A stretch of 47,692 nt of DNA. Origin: Acidobacteriota bacterium. Its GTDB lineage: Bacteria; Acidobacteriota; Thermoanaerobaculia; Multivoradales; JAHZIX01. Numbering within the stretch: the first letter of the stretch is position 1; each line of letters starts with the position of its first letter. The notes below the pieces were generated by a model that was given only the letters and a program-made list of their open reading frames with translations, was not told the DNA's origin and did no database searches. Location: contig JAXHTF010000032.1 in assembly GCA_034211275.1 (NCBI GenBank), positions 1 to 47,692 of the forward strand, read 5' to 3'. Shown here in pieces: positions 8,720 to 16,495 of the stretch. Made by a program: the position numbers and the translations under genes.

Positions 8720-9742
8720 TCAGCCGCTCTCCATGGACCGCTGAAGCCACGCCTCCAACCCTCGATCCAACTCTCCCCAGGATCGCCCCAGGCTCTCCCG
8801 AAGAGCTTCGGCGTCATACTCCTCCCCTGCCGCCAGCCGCTGCAGATAGGCCCGAAAGCCTGCCGCCAGAGCGTCGTCGTGGAGCAGATAGCGAACGAAG
8901 AGGGCGCTCTGCTCGTAGTCGAAGCTCACGGTGCCGCGGTCGAAGTCGCCGCGCTGAAGGGAGAGGAGACGCTCCAGGCTCGGCACCATGGCCTCTCCGT
9001 AGGCCAGATAGAGCCGCCGGGCCGGCCCTTCGACGCCGGCCAGCCCCTCCAGCGCCAGCCAGCCACCGGCAACGGCACTATCCCCCACGCCGTCCGCCAA
9101 ACCCTCGGACAACCAGCGAGGCAGACCGCTGCCCAAGGTCCGGCGGTTCACCAGGTGGGTGAGCTCGTGGGTCAGGGTGCGCAGCAGCTCCGCTTGCTGG
9201 GCTCCCTCGGCGGTGAGCACCACCACGCTCTGGGAGCCGCTGGAGTAGCCGGCGTAGCCGACCCTCGGCCCGCCCTCCTGGCGGGCGAGCTCCCGGAAGG
9301 CTCCCCGCCGGGCGAAGATCACCAGCGCCCCCTCCGGCGCCCACGCCCCGTCCAGATCGAGGCCGTACCTCTCCTCATAGACCCGATCAAGGGAGCTCGC
9401 CAGGCTCTTGCAGGAACGCACCAGCTGAGGGTCCTCGACGTCCGTGAGCAAGAGGTAGGGGCCGCAAGAGTGCTCGCTAACCTCGCCCATCAAGCCCCGG
9501 GCCCGCTGCAGCAGCTGAGGGGACGGCGGTGGCGGCCTCAGGCCGGCCCGCAAGGTCTCCTCGATGCGGGGAACCGCCGCCTGTTCCGGATGCGCCGGCG
9601 GAGCTTCCAGGCGCTCCATCCACCAGGCCAGGAGCAACACCAAGACCGCCGCCAGCATGACGGCGAGGGCGCAACCAAGGGCGGTGGCGATGAAGATGCG
9701 GCGAGAACGGGTCATGGGCAAAATGATGGAAGAACGGGTCAT
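8720..9742 (-). CDS. Membrane-anchored HExxH metallopeptidase (peptidase MA-like)
   Basis: About 340 residues with an N-terminal membrane anchor (IFIATALGCALAVMLAAVLV), a Pro-rich linker and a gluzincin-type catalytic segment. The zinc motif is HELTH, followed at normal spacing by WLSEGLADGVG, whose Glu is the likely third ligand. A C-terminal helical part contains SFDYEQSALFVRYLL. This arrangement matches peptidase MA/DUF1570-like proteins, which are probably periplasmic; substrates are unknown. The start is uncertain because a 27-bp duplication supplies ATGs at both 9742 and 9715, plus a TTG at 9748. Neither ATG has a strong ribosome-binding site. Divergent from the L,D-transpeptidase gene, with about 100 bases between them for both promoters. 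Confidence 0.72.
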   Translation of the reverse strand: MTRSSIILPMTRSRRIFIATALGCALAVMLAAVLVLLLAWWMERLEAPPAHPEQAAVPRIEETLRAGLRPPPPSPQLLQRARGLMGEVSEHSCGPYLLLTDVEDPQLVRSCKSLASSLDRVYEERYGLDLDGAWAPEGALVIFARRGAFRELARQEGGPRVGYAGYSSGSQSVVVLTAEGAQQAELLRTLTHELTHLVNRRTLGSGLPRWLSEGLADGVGDSAVAGGWLALEGLAGVEGPARRLYLAYGEAMVPSLERLLSLQRGDFDRGTVSFDYEQSALFVRYLLHDDALAAGFRAYLQRLAAGEEYDAEALRESLGRSWGELDRGLEAWLQRSMESG

Positions 9743-9757
9743 GGGCAAAATGATGGA
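9704..9757. repeat. Perfect 27-bp tandem duplication over a start codon
   Basis: Bases 9704-9730 are repeated exactly at 9731-9757. Each copy holds the minus-strand ATG ACC CGT start of the metallopeptidase. The duplication is in frame and gives the N-terminus PMTRSSIIL-PMTRSRRI. It looks recent because no base differs between the copies. Confidence 0.95.
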
Positions 9758-9849
9758 AGTCCGTGGCGGACGGCTCCAAGGATGCCATATTTAGGCTTCC
9801 TCCGGCGCCGGATTCCAACGGCCCCGGGAGGGGCGATAGAGTCAGCCCG

Positions 9850-11661
9850 ATGAGAGAGCGTCTACCCCTCCGCCGCTTCTTCCTGGCCCCCATCCTCGCC
9901 GTGCCCGTCCTCGTGCTGGTGCTGGTGCTGGTGGCGCCAGCGGCTCGTGCTCAGTCCCTCGAGGCCCTGACTCGCCAACTGCCGAGCATGGAGTGGACCC
10001 TGATGGCGTCGGCCCTGGAAGATTCCACCGCCGACGCTCGCCTGATGCGCTCCACCAGCCCCCAGCGGCGACAGCGCATCGCCGAGCTGCGGCGGAGCTT
10101 CTACCGTGACCAGGACTTCCGGCCGGCTTGGTTTTCCGGCCAGCGCCCGGTCTCCCTGGCCCGCGACCTCCTCCGCCTGCTGAGCCGAGCGGACGAGCTG
10201 GGCCTGCGGCCGGAGACCTATTCCGTCACCGACCTCCAGCGTCGCCTGGCGGTGGCGGAGCGCGAGGAGCGCAAATCAGCGGACGAGCGCATCGGCCTCG
10301 ATGTCGCCCTGAGCACCGTCTTCTTCGCCTTCATCCTCGACGAGCTGGAAGGCCGCATCGATCCCGCCGCCGTCGGCATGGAGGCGGCGCAGCCCCCCTC
10401 CGTCGACGCCGTCTTGCTCCTCCAGCGGTGCTTCCGGGCGGGCTCCCTCGACCCTCTGCGCCAGCAGCTCGCAGCGCCCGACCAGCGAACCCGCAAGCTA
10501 CGGCACATGCTCTCCCACTATCGGGAGCTGGCCCGCCACGGCGGCTGGCCCGCGGTGCCGGCGGGGGACGACCTGGCGGTGGGGGAAAGCCTGCCGGTGG
10601 ATCGCGCCCAGGCGCTGGTAGCCCGGCTGCTGGCGGAGGGCGACCTCTACGCCGAGGAGGTGGGAGCGCTGGATGTGGAATGGGAGATGCAGCTCGCTAC
10701 CTCGGAAGACCGGCAGGTGATCTTCCCGGAGCTACTGGAGCAGGCGATCCAGCGCTTCCAGGCGCGCCACGGCCTGGAGCAGGACGGCAAGCTCGGTCCC
10801 AGGACCCTGGCCCAGCTCAACCGCCCGGTGATCGAGCGGATCCAGCAGATCGAGATCAACCTCGAACGCCTGCGCTTGAGCCGCCGGTCGAGTACCGACG
10901 GCGGCGAGAGGGATTCTGAACGGGGGGCGCGCATCGTCGTCAACATCCCCCACTACGAGCTAGTTGCCTATGGCCCCCTGGGCCGGCCGGCGTTGGAGAT
11001 GGCGGTGGTGGTGGGGCGGGAAAGCTGGCCGACACCGGTCTTCCGCAGCGAGATGACCCACCTAGAGCTCAACCCGCCGTGGAACGTGCCGGCGTCCATC
11101 GCGGCAAAGGAGATCCTGCCGAAAGTGCAGAAGGATCCGAGCTATCTGGAGAAGAACGGCTTCGAGGTGCTGGCGAGCTGGGACGAAGGCGCGCCGGCGG
11201 TGGACCCCGCCACCGTTCCCTGGGGAGAGCTCACCGCCAAGACCCTCCCCTACCGCTTCCGCCAGCGCCCGGGGCCGGGCAACTCCCTGGGGAAGATCAA
11301 ATTCCTCATCCCCAATCAATACGACGTCTACCTCCACGACACCCCGGCCCAACGCGACTTCTCCATCGCCTGCCGCTCCCTGAGCCACGGCTGTGTGCGT
11401 CTGTCCAAGCCCCTGGACCTGGCGGAGCTGGTGATGGCGGGGAGTGAGACCTGGGACCGGGAACGCCTGGAGAAGGCTCTGGAAGGCAAGCAGACCACCC
11501 GCGTCCCCCTACCCAGACCGATTCCGGTGATCCTCTATTACCAAACCGCCTTCCTGGACCTCACCGGAGCGCCCCACTTCCTCCCCGACATCTACGGCCG
11601 CGACCGCATCATCGCCGCGGCGTTGGCGGAGTTGGGGCAGTTGGCTACCAGCGCGCCCTGA
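9850..11661 (+). CDS. YcbB/LdtD-type L,D-transpeptidase
   Basis: A 603-residue periplasmic cell-wall enzyme forming 3-3 peptidoglycan cross-links. A signal peptide or anchor (FFLAPILAVPVLVLVLVLVAPAARA) comes first. Then a scaffold domain with SFYRDQDFRPAWF, a peptidoglycan-binding helix bundle (QAIQRFQARHGLEQDGKLGPRTLAQLN, about 295-325) and the YkuD catalytic domain follow. The active site is HDTPAQRDFS ... RSLSHGCVRLSKP, with Cys515 as nucleophile. The segment ELNPPWNVPASIA is typical of the YcbB capping region. The ATG at 9850 is chosen because the hydrophobic leader begins shortly after it. The 3' end overlaps the convergent DUF882 gene by 17 bases, so their mRNAs are antisense there. Confidence 0.92.
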   Translation: MRERLPLRRFFLAPILAVPVLVLVLVLVAPAARAQSLEALTRQLPSMEWTLMASALEDSTADARLMRSTSPQRRQRIAELRRSFYRDQDFRPAWFSGQRPVSLARDLLRLLSRADELGLRPETYSVTDLQRRLAVAEREERKSADERIGLDVALSTVFFAFILDELEGRIDPAAVGMEAAQPPSVDAVLLLQRCFRAGSLDPLRQQLAAPDQRTRKLRHMLSHYRELARHGGWPAVPAGDDLAVGESLPVDRAQALVARLLAEGDLYAEEVGALDVEWEMQLATSEDRQVIFPELLEQAIQRFQARHGLEQDGKLGPRTLAQLNRPVIERIQQIEINLERLRLSRRSSTDGGERDSERGARIVVNIPHYELVAYGPLGRPALEMAVVVGRESWPTPVFRSEMTHLELNPPWNVPASIAAKEILPKVQKDPSYLEKNGFEVLASWDEGAPAVDPATVPWGELTAKTLPYRFRQRPGPGNSLGKIKFLIPNQYDVYLHDTPAQRDFSIACRSLSHGCVRLSKPLDLAELVMAGSETWDRERLEKALEGKQTTRVPLPRPIPVILYYQTAFLDLTGAPHFLPDIYGRDRIIAAALAELGQLATSAP

Positions 11662-12820
11662 AACCGCGGGTGTCGACGTGCACGAAGGGCCCGCGATGAG
11701 GCTTGGGACCGTAGAGGCCTAGGCCACCGATGAAGTCTTCGAAGGTATCGTCCCCCACCAGGTCCTCGACGATGCCGGCGAGGATTCGAGCGTCGGCCAC
11801 CGTCTCGCGGCCGTCGCCGTCCAGGTCGTCCATGCGCTGATCCCCATTTTCGTCGACGAAAATGTCGGCGGCGTCGCCGTAGGCGTGGCGGCTGTAGGTG
11901 GTGGGATTGCCGATGGCGGCGTTGTATTGGGGCGTCCGAAAACCGCTCAGCACGGCGAAGGTGCGGGCGTCGATGCCCCGGCGGTTGACCTCCTCCAAGA
12001 GCCGCTCGAGCTTCAGGAGCATCTTCTCCTTGACGATGATGAACTTGGGGTAGTCGCCGGCCTGCTTGCACTGGAATTGACGCAGCTGGAAGTGCGGCGT
12101 CACCCAAATGTCCAGATCCTCCGGCCGATCCACCCGCACCATCCCCTGGGGCACGTTGTAGGCGGGATTGTTGCGCAGCGGGCGGCTCTGGTACTGCCCG
12201 ATGCGGTAGCCCTCCAGGCTCCGCTCACCTTCGTAGGGCACCATGACGAAAAGATGCAGCTGCTGGGCCTCGCCGGTGGTCGGCGAAGCGACGTAGAGCC
12301 GATAGATCCCCGGCTCCTCCGGAGCGGTCCAGGACCATCGGGCCGAGTCGTGGTGCTGCAGGGTTCCACCCCAGGAGCAGGCTCGAAACTCCGGCTGACC
12401 GATGGAGGAAACCGCCTCCAGCTCGAAGGTCTCGCCGGGCATGAGAAAGGCCGACATGCGCCGGTAGGGGCTGTGGACATGCTTGAAGTGCAGGGAAAAA
12501 CTGAGGGTGTCGGGCTGAAAAATATCGCTCAAACCGCTCCGCTCTTCGAAGCGGCGGTCGAGCTCCAGCAGGTCGCACACCGAGCCGGCCGCTGCGACCA
12601 TCGGCACACCATCCTCCATCTCGGGAATGTCGGGCTTGGAAGGCAGCGAAGCGCCGCGGGCGGTGAAGGTCCAGGCAGCGAGGAGTAGGAAGCCGATGCC
12701 CAGCAGGGACCAGCCAACAAGGCGGTACCGCTGACGGGAAGGAAAGCTTGCAGCGAGTGCGTTGGGACGAGATTCAGCGCCGCGGACGGGCGCCGGGTAG
12801 GAGGGTGGATTCTGGCTCAA
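11645..12820 (-). CDS. DUF882/M15-like peptidase with Ca-loop insertion
   Basis: A membrane-anchored LAS-type peptidase of about 391 residues. An N-terminal helix (LVGWSLLGIGFLLLAAW) is followed by a beta-rich region of about 180 residues that I do not recognise, then the catalytic domain. That domain shows LSGFRTPQYN, SRHAYGDAADI (His/Asp zinc ligands) and FVHVDTRG (last His), the D-Ala-D-Ala carboxypeptidase-like pattern. Directly after the AAD motif lie acidic loops DENGDQRMDDLDGDG, which look like EF-hand calcium sites. The start is TTG at 12820 with GGAGG five bases upstream; an earlier TTG at 12844 is possible. It is convergent with the L,D-transpeptidase gene, which suggests a shared peptidoglycan role. 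Confidence 0.75.
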   Translation of the reverse strand: MSQNPPSYPAPVRGAESRPNALAASFPSRQRYRLVGWSLLGIGFLLLAAWTFTARGASLPSKPDIPEMEDGVPMVAAAGSVCDLLELDRRFEERSGLSDIFQPDTLSFSLHFKHVHSPYRRMSAFLMPGETFELEAVSSIGQPEFRACSWGGTLQHHDSARWSWTAPEEPGIYRLYVASPTTGEAQQLHLFVMVPYEGERSLEGYRIGQYQSRPLRNNPAYNVPQGMVRVDRPEDLDIWVTPHFQLRQFQCKQAGDYPKFIIVKEKMLLKLERLLEEVNRRGIDARTFAVLSGFRTPQYNAAIGNPTTYSRHAYGDAADIFVDENGDQRMDDLDGDGRETVADARILAGIVEDLVGDDTFEDFIGGLGLYGPKPHRGPFVHVDTRGFRARW

Positions 12821-12985
12821 GTTCACCTCCGGATCCAAGTTCAAGCGAGGGGAGCCGGATCTCTCCAGTCTCCGAAACTACGAGTCAATTCGCTATTATC
12901 CCATATTGAAGGACGAGTCGCGACTTTCCACTGACGCTCGCTTCCCTACCGGAAACTCCGAGACCCAAACCTCCGAGGACTCTCT

Positions 12986-13759
12986 ATGCAACCGAACCTC
13001 CACCGCCCCCTATTCCTCATCCTGATCCTCGCTCCCGCCCTCGGCCTTGCCCTCACCGCCTGGGCAGGGAGCTCTGCTTCCCCCGTGGAGACCCACGGAT
13101 CCCTCCGCGCCATGATGCACGAGGGAGCGATCGGCGCTGCGGTGTCGCTGAACTCCCTGCTCCCCGATCCCCAGGTCTGCGCCGTCGGCGCTCTGGCGGA
13201 GCTGGCGGGAGAGATCACCGTCCTCGGTGGGCAGGCCTACCTGGCCTATCCCGCAGCAGGGGAACCCCGCGTCGAGGTCACCGGCCAGAGCGAAGCCGGA
13301 GCGGCTCTGTTGGTCTCCTCTCGGGTTACAGAGTGGCAGAGCCTGACCCTCGAAGAGCCAATTCCCTTCGAGAGCCTCGGAGCGGAGATCCGCCGGCTGG
13401 CGTCCGGAGCGGGCTTCGATGTCGAAGGGCCCTTCCCCTTCCTCGTCGAAGGAGCGCTCGAGGACCTGGAGTGGCACGTCATCGACGGAAGCCAGCTTCC
13501 CGAAGGCCCCAGCTCCCACCAGGCCCACCGCTCCGCCGGCGTTCGTTCGAGCCTCGCTCGGGCCGACGGCACCCTCGTCGGCTTCTACTCCACCGAGCAT
13601 CAGGGCGTCTTCACCCACATGGGCTCCACCACCCACGTGCACTGCGTTCTCGAAGATCCCGTCGCCTCCGGGCACGTCGACCACGTGACCCTGCCCGCCG
13701 GTGCTCGGCTCCGCCTCCCCGCTCCACAGTCTCCCAGTCAGGCTTCAGCCTCCGACTGA
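12986..13759 (+). CDS. Secreted acetolactate decarboxylase-like protein
   Basis: 257 residues with a clear signal peptide (LFLILILAPALGLALTAWAG). The mature part matches the alpha-acetolactate decarboxylase fold: GSLRAMMHEGAIGAAV, a long beta region, then HQAHRSAGVR, LVGFYSTEHQGVFTHMGSTT, THVHCVLEDP and SGHVDHVTL. The H-x-H plus downstream GH pattern fits the family's three zinc-binding histidines. True acetolactate decarboxylases are usually cytoplasmic, and no acetolactate synthase is nearby, so a secreted homologue may act on another substrate. The ATG at 12986 has GAGGA 7 bases upstream. It is divergent from the DUF882 gene across a 165-base gap with an AT-rich patch near 12890-12905. Confidence 0.75.
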   Translation: MQPNLHRPLFLILILAPALGLALTAWAGSSASPVETHGSLRAMMHEGAIGAAVSLNSLLPDPQVCAVGALAELAGEITVLGGQAYLAYPAAGEPRVEVTGQSEAGAALLVSSRVTEWQSLTLEEPIPFESLGAEIRRLASGAGFDVEGPFPFLVEGALEDLEWHVIDGSQLPEGPSSHQAHRSAGVRSSLARADGTLVGFYSTEHQGVFTHMGSTTHVHCVLEDPVASGHVDHVTLPAGARLRLPAPQSPSQASASD

Positions 13760-13778
13760 TCGGACGCCCCAACCCAGC

Positions 13779-13797
13779 TCTGCGAGTCGCTCGCAGA
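13779..13797 (+). terminator. Hairpin after the acetolactate decarboxylase-like gene
   Basis: TCTGCGAG (13779-13786) and CTCGCAGA (13790-13797) make a perfect 8-bp stem with a 3-base loop, 19 bases after the stop codon and 52 bases before comM. No U-tract follows, so termination strength is uncertain. Confidence 0.45.
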
Positions 13798-13849
13798 AAA
13801 CCTCGAGAAACCTGCCAGATCCCTCACCCCCTTTGCGTCCTAGGGGGTG

Positions 13850-15373
13850 ATGATTGCTCAAGCACAATCCGCTACCCCGTGGGGCATCGACGCCCGCGCC
13901 GTGGAAATCGAGGTGGACGTCCACCCCGGTTTGCCGCAGACGCAGATCGTCGGTCTCCCCGATGCCTCCGTCCGCGAGAGCCGCGAACGCGTACGGTCGG
14001 CGATTAAGAACTGCGGCTTCGATCTCCCGCCCCGGGCGGTGATCGTCAACCTGGCTCCAGCGGACCTGAGGAAAGAAGGAAATCACCTGGACCTGGGAAT
14101 CGCCGGCGCGTTGCTGGCGGCCCACGGCCACGTGCCTCAGGAGGTGTTGGAAGGACGCCTGCTTTGCGGGGAGCTAGGGTTGGACGGTACCGTGCGGCCG
14201 GTGCGGGGAGGGTTGGCCATCGCCGACCTGGCTCACCGGCGGGGCGCCAAGGAGGTGATCCTCCCCAGCGCCAACGCGCCGGAGGCGGCGGCCCTGGACC
14301 GCATTCCGGTGGTCGCCGTGGACGCTCTAGAGGATCTAGTCCAGCACCTGCTGGGCCATCGGCCTCTGGAGCCGGTGCCGGCGCCCCACCCGGATGAGAT
14401 CACCCTCGGCGACATCCCCGACCTGGCGGACGTGCGCGGTCAACGGGCCGCCCGCCGCGCCCTGGAGGTCGCCGCCGCCGGCGGCCACAACCTTCTGCTG
14501 GTGGGCCCACCGGGTTCCGGCAAGACCATGCTCGCCCGCCGCCTGCCGGGGCTGCTGCCGCCCTTGACCATGGCAGAGGCCATTTCGGTGACCAAGATTC
14601 AATCCCTGGTCGCCGAGCAGCCGCCGTCGGGCCTCATCCGCCAGCGCCCGTTCCGCAGCCCGCACCACGGCATCAGCACCCCGGGCCTGGTGGGCGGCGG
14701 CTCCATGCCCCGCCCCGGTGAGGCCAGCCAGGCCCACACCGGCGTGCTCTTCCTGGACGAGCTGCCGGAATTCCGCCGCGACACCCTGGAAGCCCTCCGC
14801 CAGCCTCTGGAGGAAGGCTCCATCACCGTGGTGCGTTCCCGTGCCCGCCTCACCTTCCCGGCCCGCTTCTCCCTGGTGGCGGCCATGAACCCCTGCCCCT
14901 GCGGCCATCTCGGCGATCAACGCTTCGACTGCCGCTGCTCGGCACCGCTGGTAGAACGCTACCGCCGCCGCATCTCCGGCCCGCTGCTGGACCGCATCGA
15001 CCTCCACGTGGAGGTGCCGGCGGTGCAGCTGGACGAGCTGCGGGCGGAACCCGGCGAGCGCACCGAGCCGGTGGCGGCACGGGTGCTGGCGGCGCGGGAG
15101 ATCCAACGAACCCGCTTCGGCCCCGACCATCCGGCCCCGGTAAACGCCGCCATGACCGCCAACGAGGTGCGGCGGCACTGCTCCTTGGACTCGGCCGCCA
15201 CCACCCTCATCGACCGCGCCTTCGAACGCTTAGGGCTTTCCGCCCGCGCCCTCGACCGCATCCTCAAGGTCTCCCGCACGCTGGCGGATCTCGCCGGCTC
15301 GGAGACCTTGACCTCGGCCCATGTGGCGGAGGCGATTCAGTATCGGGCTTTGGATCGGCGGGTGACGGGATGA
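13850..15373 (+). CDS. comM: ComM/YifB-family Mg-chelatase-like AAA+ ATPase
   Basis: A 507-residue protein with the standard YifB layout. An N-terminal ChlI-like domain opens with GIDARAVEIEVDVHPGLPQ and GLPDASVRESRERV. The AAA+ core has Walker A GPPGSGKTMLARRLPG and Walker B GVLFLDELPEF. A C-terminal helical domain includes a CPCGHLGDQRFDCRCS cysteine cluster typical of the family. In naturally competent bacteria ComM promotes branch migration during DNA integration. The ATG at 13850 follows GGGGG at a short distance; a GTG sits directly before it. Length and motifs are complete, so it should be functional. Confidence 0.94.
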   Translation: MIAQAQSATPWGIDARAVEIEVDVHPGLPQTQIVGLPDASVRESRERVRSAIKNCGFDLPPRAVIVNLAPADLRKEGNHLDLGIAGALLAAHGHVPQEVLEGRLLCGELGLDGTVRPVRGGLAIADLAHRRGAKEVILPSANAPEAAALDRIPVVAVDALEDLVQHLLGHRPLEPVPAPHPDEITLGDIPDLADVRGQRAARRALEVAAAGGHNLLLVGPPGSGKTMLARRLPGLLPPLTMAEAISVTKIQSLVAEQPPSGLIRQRPFRSPHHGISTPGLVGGGSMPRPGEASQAHTGVLFLDELPEFRRDTLEALRQPLEEGSITVVRSRARLTFPARFSLVAAMNPCPCGHLGDQRFDCRCSAPLVERYRRRISGPLLDRIDLHVEVPAVQLDELRAEPGERTEPVAARVLAAREIQRTRFGPDHPAPVNAAMTANEVRRHCSLDSAATTLIDRAFERLGLSARALDRILKVSRTLADLAGSETLTSAHVAEAIQYRALDRRVTG

Positions 15374-15399
15374 GGAGGCTGGCGAAGATGGATTCGACC

Positions 15400-15447
15400 T
15401 TGCACGTCTCCCCCGAAATGTGTAGCATGCACATAGTCCACATAGTC
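15400..15447 (+). promoter_or_regulatory. Predicted promoter and direct repeats upstream of the toxin-antitoxin pair
   Basis: TTGCAC (15400-15405) and TAGCAT (15423-15428) are spaced by exactly 17 bases and resemble a sigma-70 promoter. Just downstream the octamer ACATAGTC occurs twice (15431-15438 and 15440-15447). It could be an operator for the ribbon-helix-helix antitoxin. The antitoxin start lies about 200 bases further on. The leader (15448-15649) is open but has no convincing start codon or ribosome-binding site before 15640. Confidence 0.45.
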
Positions 15448-15649
15448 GCTCCGAGCAACCGCCACGAGGAGGTGCCTCACCACTCCACCCGAGACCAGCG
15501 AGCCGGCAACCGACAAGCCCACCACCAACACCGTCACCAACGGCAAGCTTCCCTTCCGGAAGCCGAGCCCTCGATCACCGCCGCCCAAGCCTCCGAGCCA
15601 AGCCCTGAGCCCGCGGCTGCGGCCCACCCCACGAAAGGAGGCCACCGTC

Positions 15650-15874
15650 ATGGCCCAACTGCATTTCTACGTCCCCAGCGAAGTGGAAGACCAGCTGCGT
15701 CGCCGTGCCGAGGCGGCGGGGCTGACCCTCTCCCGATACATCGCCCAGATCGTCCGCAAGGAGATCGGCAGCGGGTGGCCGGACGGGTTCTTCGAGGAGG
15801 TCGCCGGCGGCTGGAGTGGTCCCGCCCTGGAGCGGGGCGACCAGGGCACGGCGGAGGTTCGGGACCGCCTGTGA
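15650..15874 (+). CDS. Ribbon-helix-helix (CopG-like) antitoxin
   Basis: 74 residues. The N-terminal half reads LHFYVPSEVEDQLRRRAEAA then GLTLSRYIAQIVRKEI, which is the beta-strand/helix/helix of a CopG/MetJ DNA-binding fold. The C-terminal tail (FFEEVAGGWSGPALERG) has the acidic and aromatic residues that usually wrap around a PIN toxin. The ATG at 15650 has AAAGGAGG seven bases upstream. The stop overlaps the toxin GTG start (GTGA, 15871-15874). It should neutralise the adjacent PIN toxin and repress its own operon. Confidence 0.85.
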   Translation: MAQLHFYVPSEVEDQLRRRAEAAGLTLSRYIAQIVRKEIGSGWPDGFFEEVAGGWSGPALERGDQGTAEVRDRL

Positions 15875-16269
15875 CCTACCTCCTCGACACCAACGCCTGC
15901 ATCCGCTTCCTCAACGGCTCCTCCCCCCGGCTCGTGCAGCGCCTCCAGCAGCACGAGCCGGGCCACCTACGCCTCAGCACAGTGGTCCAAGCGGAGCTCC
16001 TCTACGGTGCCCGCAAGAGCCAGCGGGTAGAGGAGAATCTCCTTCTACTCCAACGCTTCTTCGAGCCCTTCCCCACCGTCCCCTTCGACGCCCTCTGCGC
16101 CGAGCACTACGGCCTGATCCGCGCCGAGCTGGAATCCGAGGGCCGCACCATCGGCCCCAACGACCTCCTCATCGCCGCCACCGCCCGCGCCCACGACCTG
16201 GTGCTGGTGACCCACAACACCCGGGAGTTCACGCGGGTGGTGGGGCTGCGAGTGGAGGATTGGGAGTGA
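15871..16269 (+). CDS. vapC: PIN-domain ribonuclease toxin (VapC-like)
   Basis: 132 residues, a complete PIN domain. The acidic metal-binding residues are in YLLDTNACI (Asp near the N-terminus), QAELLYGARKS (Glu) and IGPNDLLIAATA (Asp). The fourth position reads THNTREF, with Asn as in many VapC proteins. The predicted activity is Mg-dependent cleavage of tRNA or rRNA, blocked by the upstream antitoxin. The start is the GTG overlapping the antitoxin stop. A much longer reading frame from 15370 covers it but is not supported by any ribosome-binding site. Confidence 0.9.
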   Translation: MTYLLDTNACIRFLNGSSPRLVQRLQQHEPGHLRLSTVVQAELLYGARKSQRVEENLLLLQRFFEPFPTVPFDALCAEHYGLIRAELESEGRTIGPNDLLIAATARAHDLVLVTHNTREFTRVVGLRVEDWE

Positions 16270-16292
16270 GTGGTGACAGTTGAGCTGGAAAG

Positions 16293-16324
16293 CGAGGCGC
16301 GGCGATGGTCACCGCCGCGCCTCG
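16293..16324. terminator. Strong bidirectional GC hairpin between vapC and the CxxCxGxG gene
   Basis: CGAGGCGCGGCG (16293-16304) and CGCCGCGCCTCG (16313-16324) form a perfect 12-bp stem with an 8-base loop. It lies between the vapC stop and the expected stop of the convergent small gene. There is no T-tract on either side. It is the strongest hairpin I found in the window. Confidence 0.65.
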
Positions 16325-16329
16325 TGATC

Positions 16330-16475
16330 TCAGGTCCGCCCAGTGCCGTTGCAGCGGCTACACTTCCCGTCCCGTGACAGGCACCGCAGCTCCCCGGCCC
16401 CGAACCGTTGTCTCCGGTTCCGCCGCAGGTTCCCTGACAGTTCCCGCTTCCGTTGCACAATCCACAGGTCGCCAT
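16330..16475 (-). CDS. Mini zinc-finger protein (DnaJ-type CxxCxGxG), frameshifted
   Basis: The ATG at 16475 has AGGAGT 8 bases upstream. The zero frame gives MATCGLCNGSGNC, then QGTCGGTG and CGACHGTG, which are DnaJ-type zinc-ribbon motifs, then loses the pattern and runs on antisense through the hairpin and vapC to 16107. One extra base in the CCC run at 16366-16368 (plus strand) would instead continue as KCSRCNGTGRT and stop at 16330, just short of the hairpin. That restored protein would be 48 residues with the repeated CxxCxGxG spacing intact. I therefore place the gene at 16330-16475 with a -1 lesion, either a sequencing error, a recent mutation or a programmed shift. It probably binds zinc; its role is unknown. 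Confidence 0.65.
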
Positions 16476-16495
16476 GATGTGACTCCTTTCCTGGT

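Noticed and set aside
11800-11880. Dockerin (cellulosome) domain in the M15-like protein
   Set aside because: Only acidic Ca-like loops are present within the catalytic domain; no paired 22-residue dockerin segments or cohesin genes.
12870-12905. Promoter with TTGACT on the minus strand for the M15-like gene
   Set aside because: A -35-like TTGACT (12882-12887) exists, but no acceptable -10 at the right spacing before the start codon.
14336-15178. 280-codon minus-strand ORF inside comM
   Set aside because: His/Gly/Arg-rich composition typical of a shadow frame; comM is intact on the other strand.
15370-16269. A 299-codon frame that would give vapC a long N-terminal extension
   Set aside because: The antitoxin ATG at 15650 and the GTGA junction at 15871 explain the region better; the extension is low-complexity His/Gln/Arg.
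16107-16475. Reading the mini zinc-finger gene as a 122-residue protein
   Set aside because: Beyond residue 37 the frame loses its motif, crosses a strong hairpin and runs antisense to vapC; the one-base shifted frame fits better.
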